Below, one piece after another: positions 6,693-12,189 of a DNA stretch of 38,459 bases. Source of the stretch: CACORA01 sp044234625. Lineage in GTDB: Bacteria; Planctomycetota; Planctomycetia; Pirellulales; UBA1268. The notes below the pieces were generated by a model. That model saw nothing but the letters and a program-made list of their open reading frames with translations. It was not told the DNA's origin and did no database searches. The stretch is taken from contig JBIIIP010000176.1 of the NCBI GenBank assembly GCA_044234625.1, positions 1-38,459 on the forward strand, read 5' to 3'. The stretch's first letter is position 1. Each line of letters opens with the position of its first letter. Both the position numbers and the translations under genes were made by a program.

Positions 6693-7456
6693 GAGGAAGT
6701 GGATAGAGAGTCAACTGTTGGGGATTGTTCAATCAGGGTTCTCAAGCGGCCCAACTGGACATATCGATGCTGTTTCATTGCGGCCAATGATCGGAGAACT
6801 GCATCAGCAGAGTCAGCGTCCTCAGCCAAGGCCGCTTGGGCAGCCCTGGCATGACAGATGCACATATGGTTGATAGTCCAATAAACAAGGTCAGCTAGAC
6901 CTTCGCTTTCCGGAGGTTGCCCTCCTGCGATCATTTCCGCCACAGCAGCGGCATCTGCGGCGGAAAGTGCAATGTGAGACTCTACAAGCATTGCCTTGAT
7001 TTCAGCCTTGGCTTCAGGGCTGCTGTCGTGGCAAGTGGGGAGGGCTGATGAATTGACGATCCGCCTCCCCCAAGAAAGAGACAGTTCGTAAGCATAAGCA
7101 CGCGCTTCTTGGGCTAGGTCCCATTTCTCGCCTGCGCAAAGGACCTCAAGGCCAGCAATGACAGGCTCGAGCGCACAATCACGTTGCATATCTCTGTCAG
7201 CAGGCGAATCCAGTTTTGATAGGCAAGCGATCTCCGCGGAGAGGAACTGCCAGAGGACCAGGGAAAGGTCCTTCCCCTTGGAGAGAGCGCAAAACTCAGT
7301 AAATGAGTCGAGATCTTCAGGAGGAAATGCTTCGGGAGGCCCAAAGAAAATGGACAGAGCAATACTTGCAACCGGCCCTGGCAGGCACGATGAAAAGTGG
7401 TGAGTCAACTCGGCCGGGCGGTGGGCCATCCCTTCGAATGCGTGTTTTGTGGACAT
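6689..7456 (-). CDS. Hypothetical helical protein (255 residues)
   Basis: Not recognised. The product is mostly helical, Ala- and Leu-rich, with scattered Cys and His (INHMCICHARAAQAALAEDA). It lacks a signal peptide, membrane segment or known catalytic motif. Its stop overlaps the thyX ATG (6689-6692), so it is the first gene of the coupled run 7456 to 4009. The 90 bases before it, down to the stop at 7547, are the likely place for a promoter, although no convincing -35/-10 pair was seen there. Confidence 0.6.
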   Translation of the reverse strand: MSTKHAFEGMAHRPAELTHHFSSCLPGPVASIALSIFFGPPEAFPPEDLDSFTEFCALSKGKDLSLVLWQFLSAEIACLSKLDSPADRDMQRDCALEPVIAGLEVLCAGEKWDLAQEARAYAYELSLSWGRRIVNSSALPTCHDSSPEAKAEIKAMLVESHIALSAADAAAVAEMIAGGQPPESEGLADLVYWTINHMCICHARAAQAALAEDADSADAVLRSLAAMKQHRYVQLGRLRTLIEQSPTVDSLSTSS

Positions 7457-7546
7457 TGAAGACCGCGGGGGTGAGGCCCGGATGATTCACATGGCACAAC
7501 GTACTCTAAAGCGCGCAATCGTGCAAGCTATGTCTTGCAGTCTTAA

Positions 7547-8191
7547 TCACTCGGACTCCAGGGGTCCTTCCACTCTCTGCCTGATCCATTCGGCATTGGC
7601 TCGCTCAAGCCTGGCGAATGCGGCTGGAGAACAGTCACGAGCAGCCTCGATGTAGGACTGGGTGTCAGAAATCAGGACAGAAGCGGCAGGGAATAGTTTG
7701 ATCGTGGCCAATTTCCTGTTGGCGTAAAAGTGTGGGACCCCTTGCACTCGAATATGCAACGGGTTGCAACAGAAGGGATTTTCGCAGATGTTCTTAACCG
7801 GCAGCCTTCCGATGTCGCCCCATGTGAACCAAGTGGCCACTCGAGGCGCAGAGTATTGACGGCCTCCACCCCAATGCCTCTTCAGGCGGAAGTAGGTGGA
7901 GCTGCCGTCTTTGTAATAGGAGCCCTGCCAGTCCCAGCACTCCATTGGGTCGCTGATGTCCACGAGAGACCAGAACTCAAGAAATCTCTTGCGGAACTGT
8001 GGATGAATCCGTGGCAGGCTTAGCTCTACTCGTCCCTCAGTGAGAGCCCCAATGCAGCGGACGCAAGCGTGGCTGTCGTCGTAGCGGGGAATCTGACCGT
8101 CCAGGGATCCATGGGAGTGATCCAGGAATGGACACAGTGGACCTTGGATGATCCTGCTGTGAAGATCGTTAGGAATTTTCCAGCGTGGCAT
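7547..8191 (-). CDS. HNH-endonuclease-like protein with altered first histidine
   Basis: A 214-residue product from ATG 8191 (MPRWKIPND); a start at 8251 is possible but would overlap the previous gene by 83 bases. ECWDWQGSYYKDGSSTYFRL followed by APRVATWFTWGDIGRLPV, NICENPFCCNP and LHIRV follows the order of phage HNH nucleases (CW.W.G ... V.H.CDNP.CCNP.HL). Where the family has a His before the C-x-NP-x-CCNP block, this protein has Asn (VKNICENP). An upstream Cys pair (ACVRC) may bind zinc. HNH enzymes nick or cleave DNA; the substitution questions activity here. I recall related proteins in picocyanobacteria. Confidence 0.55.
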   Translation of the reverse strand: MPRWKIPNDLHSRIIQGPLCPFLDHSHGSLDGQIPRYDDSHACVRCIGALTEGRVELSLPRIHPQFRKRFLEFWSLVDISDPMECWDWQGSYYKDGSSTYFRLKRHWGGGRQYSAPRVATWFTWGDIGRLPVKNICENPFCCNPLHIRVQGVPHFYANRKLATIKLFPAASVLISDTQSYIEAARDCSPAAFARLERANAEWIRQRVEGPLESE

Positions 8192-8426
8192 GGTGTTGCA
8201 GTCGGGAGACAGCGTGCATGGAGGGAGACTTGAGCCCGTCCCAAATGACATGGGCGTAATTCACGCAAACGCCTGATTTGCCATGCATGGAGACGGTGGC
8301 AACGATCCTGCCAATTCGCCGGCCGAAGCGCTTGCCCTTCTCTAAAGAAGAAGGCGCAAGATGGCCGCCTGGGTTCGGGCGTTCGATGACCCTGTCGCCT
8401 TCAGCAAAAACACTTCCTTTAGTCAT
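8169..8426 (-). CDS. Small KOW/SH3-like protein
   Basis: An 85-residue basic protein. GSVFAEGDRVIERPNP, RRIGRIVATVSMHG and HVIWDG with a closing VSRLQH resemble a KOW/SH3-type beta barrel, in which a G-D-R-V strand is followed by G-x-I-x-x-I and a W-x-G turn. Such small barrels bind nucleic acid or protein. The start overlaps the stop of the upstream gene (8423-8426, ATGA) and the gene ends 23 bases inside the next. The family is inferred from pattern only. Confidence 0.5.
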   Translation of the reverse strand: MTKGSVFAEGDRVIERPNPGGHLAPSSLEKGKRFGRRIGRIVATVSMHGKSGVCVNYAHVIWDGLKSPSMHAVSRLQHHATLENS

Positions 8427-8674
8427 TTGGCATCATCCGATGGAATCATTGGGTAGCCCTTTGGAGGCTTGAAAGACCCGCCAAGACTCTCTAGCTGTTT
8501 CTCCTGCGGGAGAGGTTCAAAGTCGGTCAGTCGCCATGTTCGCGGTTTGCCATCGGTGCATCCTTCTGGGATGACATCGATTACCGCAATGCCAGACTCC
8601 ATGCGCTCTGCCCCTGTAACAATTGCAAGGCGCCCTCGCCCATCAAGGTTGGTCCGTCGAACTCTTTGGTGCAT
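8423..8674 (-). CDS. Small KOW-like protein
   Basis: An 83-residue product when started at ATG 8674 (MHQRVRRTNLDGRGRLAIV); starts at 8710 and 8758 are possible but overlap the deaminase-like gene further. RVRRTNLDGRGRLAIVTG, then WRLTDFEPLP, has the same barrel-like outline as its downstream neighbour, suggesting the pair are distant relatives. The Pro/Lys-rich tail (GGSFKPPKGYPMIPSDD) is probably disordered. The function is unknown; it is coupled to the next gene by ATGA. Confidence 0.5.
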   Translation of the reverse strand: MHQRVRRTNLDGRGRLAIVTGAERMESGIAVIDVIPEGCTDGKPRTWRLTDFEPLPQEKQLESLGGSFKPPKGYPMIPSDDAK

Positions 8675-9230
8675 GGGATGGTTCGAGTTGGTGTTCACCA
8701 CAGATTTCATAGTGCGCGCCAAAGATAGCGTCGAACTGTTCTCTAACCAAGAGGACACCTGCTTCTGCGGCCATTGAGCGAATTAGTCGACGAGCATCTT
8801 CCCGTGATGCGGGGATTTGATAGTCAGGCTCAACAATCACCGACACCCCTGCAGCAATTAACAGAGATGCGTCGTGGCATGAATTGAGCATGGGCCAGCA
8901 ATACACGGTGCTGCCTCGCAGAGAGGTCCCATGCAAGGCCGCGTGAGAAACCAGGGCTGCTTCCGCACCGAGGTGCATGCCATCCCAACAGGCGAAATCC
9001 GCCTCCCTGGCAGCTGAATTGTTGACACAAGGAGGAAAGCCATCAACGGCTGCGGCAATGATTTGCCCATCTCTTCTGGCTAGAGCAGAGGATGCCCTAG
9101 TCCGGCGCCGAGTTGCTGAAAGACCAATCAGGTCTCGAGCCATTCGAAGCCAGAACTGATTGGCATTCGTGGACTCAGGAGGAAAGGCGGCCCCGGGCAG
9201 CCTCACGTCCAATTGAAAATCAGGCATCAT
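8643..9230 (-). CDS. dCMP deaminase-family protein with altered zinc site
   Basis: A 195-residue product from ATG 9230, which overlaps the dNMP kinase stop. The core HLGAEAALVSHAALHGTSLR, then GSTVYCWP, NSCHDASLLIAAGVSVIVEP, follows the cytidine/dCMP deaminase order HAE.NA...A..G..L.G.T.Y.....PC..CA..I...GI. The catalytic Glu is kept. The His of HAE is Gly (GAE, with a His three residues earlier), and only one of the paired cysteines is obvious (SCHDAS). Active enzymes convert dCMP to dUMP, the ThyX substrate. Here metal coordination must differ or be lost. Placement between dNMP kinase and thyX fits a nucleotide role. Confidence 0.6.
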   Translation of the reverse strand: MMPDFQLDVRLPGAAFPPESTNANQFWLRMARDLIGLSATRRRTRASSALARRDGQIIAAAVDGFPPCVNNSAAREADFACWDGMHLGAEAALVSHAALHGTSLRGSTVYCWPMLNSCHDASLLIAAGVSVIVEPDYQIPASREDARRLIRSMAAEAGVLLVREQFDAIFGAHYEICGEHQLEPSHAPKSSTDQP

Positions 9231-10138
9231 GAGGCCTTCGTGATGGATGGAGCGTCCGTCGCGCACGATTCATGTTCGATCAAGGCAAGAGCAAGGTCCT
9301 TAGCAAGGTCCTCAGCAAGGGTATCCATGTTTAGGGTTTGGCGATACATCCCTTTGGTGTAGATGGTGTATCCCCGGGGAATGGAATAGAGATGATTAGC
9401 CTTTCCAAGAACAGAAGCCACAGAAGGGCAGGTCTGATGCACTTCCTTCAGCAAAAAATTGATCGTGGCCTCCAGGTCATCCAGGGAGCCATCATTGACA
9501 ATCCGGAGATTGAATCGAGGGTAATTTCTTAGGCGCCCTTCACTTGCATGAAAGCGGGATCGCCAGCGCCTAGGGATGAGGCGAGACGCCCAGCTGAGCC
9601 ACTCCGGCAGTGGGTAATGACGAGGTGTCCCAGGGCGGACGATCTCCCAAAGCTGACCGCCCAGCCGGAGGATTGTGTCGGCTTCATCCGGAAAACGGAC
9701 ATCATCCGCGACAACCCGCAAGTCGGCCAACTCCGGGAAATGAACCCCGGTCATGGGATGGTATCGAGCGTTGAGGTAGATCTGGTACGTGTTCTCCCAA
9801 CAAAGAAGCCAAAGTCGGCGATTGATCTTCTTTCGCCCCCAGTCGGTGCCAAGGGTCTGGAGGATATGACGCCCCGTGACACCAAGTTCTGGAATGACTT
9901 TTGCCTTGTTCTCATAGAGATACTCCTCTGCATCTGCAGGCAGAACACCAGCATTGATCAAAACGCCCAAGGCGCACTCCTTGACAGGACCGGCAAATGG
10001 CTCACAGATGAAACCGTGGTAGATATCCAGAATTTCAGCAATAGCACTTTTGCCGGATCCGGGCGCGTGAGACACCAGGCCGATAAGAGACGGCTTGGTA
10101 TAAGTTGGATGGCTGAACTGGTTCGTGGTCATCATCAC
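9227..10138 (-). CDS. Deoxynucleoside monophosphate kinase (T4 gp1-like)
   Basis: A 303-residue protein. The P-loop is HAPGSGKSA (Lys30, Ser31). GRHILQTLGTDWGRKKINRR is the hallmark of phage dNMP kinases, and RVVADDVRFPDEAD with GGQLWEIVRP gives the second conserved region. The enzyme phosphorylates dNMPs (in T4 dGMP, dTMP and hm-dCMP) toward dNTPs. The C-terminal 70 residues (SIPRGYTIYTKGMYRQTLNM) form an extra domain of unknown role. Three methionines open the frame; I kept the first. Both ends overlap neighbours by ATGA. Confidence 0.85.
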   Translation of the reverse strand: MMMTTNQFSHPTYTKPSLIGLVSHAPGSGKSAIAEILDIYHGFICEPFAGPVKECALGVLINAGVLPADAEEYLYENKAKVIPELGVTGRHILQTLGTDWGRKKINRRLWLLCWENTYQIYLNARYHPMTGVHFPELADLRVVADDVRFPDEADTILRLGGQLWEIVRPGTPRHYPLPEWLSWASRLIPRRWRSRFHASEGRLRNYPRFNLRIVNDGSLDDLEATINFLLKEVHQTCPSVASVLGKANHLYSIPRGYTIYTKGMYRQTLNMDTLAEDLAKDLALALIEHESCATDAPSITKAS

Positions 10139-10458
10139 TCCTGAAATGAAATGTTTACAGTTATCTTGTATGCCCTGCTGCTCGAAAGACCTGCCTCGGT
10201 TTCCTGTTCCTCTTCGGGATCTCTTAGCGGCTCTTCGCTTGCGTTGATACTGAATCCGTGGCCCAGCAAGTCCTCGATATCTGAAACCTTTTTCGGTTCC
10301 GTGTATGGCATGAAAGGGGTCCCTAATTGGACGTCATGCCATTTCCTGTAAGCCCAGTAACCCTTGGGGTTACCCCTTGTGCCCTGCCGGTGCACCATGA
10401 CGTCGCCATCACCGTCCCCGTCCTCTTCGGTTGGCGCTCGATGAGTAATCCAGCTCAT
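10135..10458 (-). CDS. Hypothetical acidic protein carrying a NASEEPL repeat
   Basis: A 107-residue product from ATG 10458 (MSWITHRAPTEEDGDGDGDV), whose first bases overlap the upstream stop. The middle (NPKGYWAYRKWHDVQLGTPF, KVSDIEDLLGHGF) looks foldable. It is followed by INASEEPLRDPEEEQETEAG, a segment that also occurs twice in the next gene upstream. The C-terminus SSRAYKITVNISFQE is beta-like. The stop overlaps the dNMP kinase start. No known domain was found. Confidence 0.55.
   Translation of the reverse strand: MSWITHRAPTEEDGDGDGDVMVHRQGTRGNPKGYWAYRKWHDVQLGTPFMPYTEPKKVSDIEDLLGHGFSINASEEPLRDPEEEQETEAGLSSSRAYKITVNISFQE
10199..10255. repeat. Dispersed NASEEPL-coding repeat, copy 1
   Basis: GGTTTCCTGTTCCTCTTCGG leads a 57-bp block that ends TTCGCTTGCGTTGATACTGA. 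It matches 10708-10764 with few differences and lies inside the 107-residue gene. It is read in the same frame as copies in the neighbouring gene, encoding INASEEPLRDPEEEQET. Confidence 0.85.
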
Positions 10459-10955
10459 TGGTCCACCTCGTGCCAATGGCCGCACCATTCGCCAACCTCT
10501 ACCTGCGGCCATAGCGGCTCAAAAGTTTCTGTCGCGAAGTTCCAAGCCTGATGCGGTGGGTGGACACGGCAGGAGACCTTCCAAGCCCTGCCCCTGTCAG
10601 AGGGTCTTGCGTAGTAGCAGTTGCGGCAGCTCTGCTCTTTCGACGGCACACGAGTAAAAGGCTCGGGAGTATTTAGCGGTTCTTCGCTTGCGTTGACTCC
10701 GAGGTTGGTTTCCTGTTCCTCTTCGAGATCATTTAGTGGTTCTTCGCTTGCGTTGACTCCGAGGTTGATTGAACTTTTTGCAATGATGCCGTCAATCACT
10801 CGTCTTGTCTCGTCAACGCCAATTGGCCCGCGCTCATAAGGATCAGGTTCTGGTAAGAAGTACCCATTGCCTCTGAGGATCCATCGAAAACGGATGGCGT
10901 CAGCGGCGTCGCTTCTGTCAAGCGAGTCAGCTGCTGTCGGGTGTTGATTGTCCAA
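10455..10955 (-). CDS. Putative four-cysteine (zinc-binding) protein with NASEEPL repeats; TTG start
   Basis: A 166-residue product. The start is decided by a strong ribosome site: AGGAGG lies nine bases before the TTG at 10955 (AGGAGGACTAGAACTTTG). Longer ATG forms at 11006 or 11051 would intrude on the upstream gene. The middle has two tandem copies of NLGVNASEEPLN, the first followed by DLEEEQET. The C-terminal part has SCRNCYYARP, VSCRVHPPH and EVGEWCGHW, a C-x2-C...C...C set resembling short phage zinc-ribbon proteins. Its stop overlaps the next start (ATGA). The function is unknown. Confidence 0.6.
   Translation of the reverse strand: MDNQHPTAADSLDRSDAADAIRFRWILRGNGYFLPEPDPYERGPIGVDETRRVIDGIIAKSSINLGVNASEEPLNDLEEEQETNLGVNASEEPLNTPEPFTRVPSKEQSCRNCYYARPSDRGRAWKVSCRVHPPHQAWNFATETFEPLWPQVEVGEWCGHWHEVDQ
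10666..10768. repeat. Dispersed NASEEPL-coding repeats, copies 2 and 3 in tandem
   Basis: Two copies of TTAGYGGTTCTTCGCTTGCG with GTTGACTCCGAGGTTG are separated by TTTCCTGTTCCTCTTCGAGA. The second, with its preceding block (10708-10764), corresponds to the 10199-10255 copy in the next gene. Confidence 0.85.
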
Positions 10956-10981
10956 AGTTCTAGTCCTCCTGATAAATGTTG

Positions 10982-11293
10982 TTATGAATCTGACCAAAGC
11001 ATGCATGCAAGCTCCTTGTGCTGGGCTGGCATGTCCTCCGGTCCCTCCCAAATCGCCTCACTGGTGGAGAGGCCGTCGGCCTCCCTCATGCGCGTTGCTG
11101 TCCACTGTTCAATGCTCCATTCAGTATTGGCCTGCGTGCACATCAGCCGTGCCTTGGGGGCGTTGGTGGCGTAGGCAATGACATGAAAATCCAAGTTCCG
11201 AGGGGAACAGGAATAAGCCCTGAGTCGCCGTTGGGCGATCGATAGCCGGCTGCGACCAGGCTTCGTGTGGCTCGCTTTGGTTGCTTTGGCCAT
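10982..11293 (-). CDS. Hypothetical basic protein
   Basis: A 103-residue product from ATG 11293 (MAKATKASHTKPGRSRLSIA). The N-terminus is rich in Lys, Arg and Ser and could contact nucleic acid. The rest has a small domain with HVIAYATNAPKARLMCTQAN and an acidic C-terminal half. It starts two bases after the stop of the gene upstream and ends 26 bases before the TTG of the next, a typical operon spacing. The stretch CTQANTEWSIEQWTATRMRE resembles no family I can name. Confidence 0.55.
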   Translation of the reverse strand: MAKATKASHTKPGRSRLSIAQRRLRAYSCSPRNLDFHVIAYATNAPKARLMCTQANTEWSIEQWTATRMREADGLSTSEAIWEGPEDMPAQHKELACMLWSDS

Positions 11294-11295
11294 GA

Positions 11296-11580
11296 TCAAC
11301 CCTCCACGTCGGCGCCGGAGCCAACAGCTTGAACGGCAATGCTTTCGACGACGTTGGGCTTCCAGCCGGACTCCCAGATCTCCCTGGCGCGAGTCATGAG
11401 TTGGTCACGGGTGAGGAACCCCCACCGCTTAGCGATAGATCTGAGGCGATCAAGGAGATCTCCCGAGAGGAGAGAGCCCTCGTAACGCAGGACAAGACGG
11501 GCTGCATGAGCGATGTCGGCCTCACAAGGAGTGCCCACTTGTTCAAGGGAGAGGACGATCTGCCTGTCGATGCCGTCCAT
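11296..11580 (-). CDS. Hypothetical helical protein, first gene of a leftward operon
   Basis: A 94-residue product from ATG 11580 (MDGIDRQIVLSLEQVGTPC); ATG 11619 would add 13 residues and neither has a clear Shine-Dalgarno. It is mostly helical: ADIAHAARLVLRYEGSLLSG, DLLDRLRSIAKRWGFLTRDQ, MTRAREIWESGWKP. The order suggests a small DNA-associated or replication-accessory protein, which I infer only from its place directly downstream of the TTGACAC-repeat region and the primase/helicase. It probably opens the operon that runs to dNMP kinase. Confidence 0.55.
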   Translation of the reverse strand: MDGIDRQIVLSLEQVGTPCEADIAHAARLVLRYEGSLLSGDLLDRLRSIAKRWGFLTRDQLMTRAREIWESGWKPNVVESIAVQAVGSGADVEG

Positions 11581-11764
11581 TGGATGGCCGCCCGAGGCTG
11601 TGGTTCCAGCAGGATTCATGGGGTGAAGGTCTGGCGTGCGGATTGTAAGCCTTCTGACGCAGATGGGCAATGGTTTGGTATGTAAAGAGCCGGCGGGGTG
11701 CCTATCAGGAGGCTTCCCAGAATTTGGAAAAGTACATGTTGATACAGTGCCGCGAGTGCCTTCG

Positions 11765-12078
11765 AGCTTGACACGGGCAAAACGACTGGGGCGGAAGGAG
11801 TTTGACGAGGTGTGTCAAGGTCGTCAAGCTTTTCCTATACCTTCCTAGGGAAATTCCCTTATTCCAGGAAATCCCTTGTCAGCACTGTCTTGTCAAGGAT
11901 AGCAAGAATTCAAAGAGCTAGGCAAGGACAAAAGCTTGACACCAAGGGGAACCCAGCAAGAGAGACCTTGGAATTTATTTTTCCCAGAAAAGGTTTGGAG
12001 AAAGCTTGACACAGCCAACACCGCAGCTTAAACCCCTTGCCACAACAGGCGTTTCCCCGTGTCAAACCCCTTGACACA
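11765..12078. other. Cluster of TTGACA(C) repeats in a roughly 600-bp gene-free region (candidate origin iterons or regulator array)
   Basis: Between the primase/helicase stop (12190) and the next gene (about 11580) I see no convincing gene. The region holds repeated copies of AGCTTGACAC: 11765-11774, 11932-11942 and 12002-12012 in direct orientation. Inverted copies lie at 11812-11820 (GTGTCAAGG), 11823-11830 and 11890-11898. A perfect inverted pair GTGTCAA-N5-TTGACAC occupies 12059-12077. A short A/T run lies at 11971-11990. Spacing is irregular but the density is far above background. Iterons beside a replication initiator are a familiar origin layout. An alternative is an operator array whose unit happens to contain the -35 hexamer. 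Confidence 0.5.
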
Positions 12079-12189
12079 CAGGCGGCAAGTGGGGACATTC
12101 CGGGCGGTAGTCCAGCGAGTCTCACCCGCAAGCAAGAAAAAGTCCCGCAAGACGCGTCTGGCAGGGTGCAACACAGATAGTCGCAGGGG

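Noticed and set aside
11620..12189. Reading frames within the TTGACAC-repeat region, including a leftward one at 11910-12341
   Set aside because: Composition is Cys/Arg-rich and not protein-like, and the frames overlap the repeats or the primase gene without start signals.
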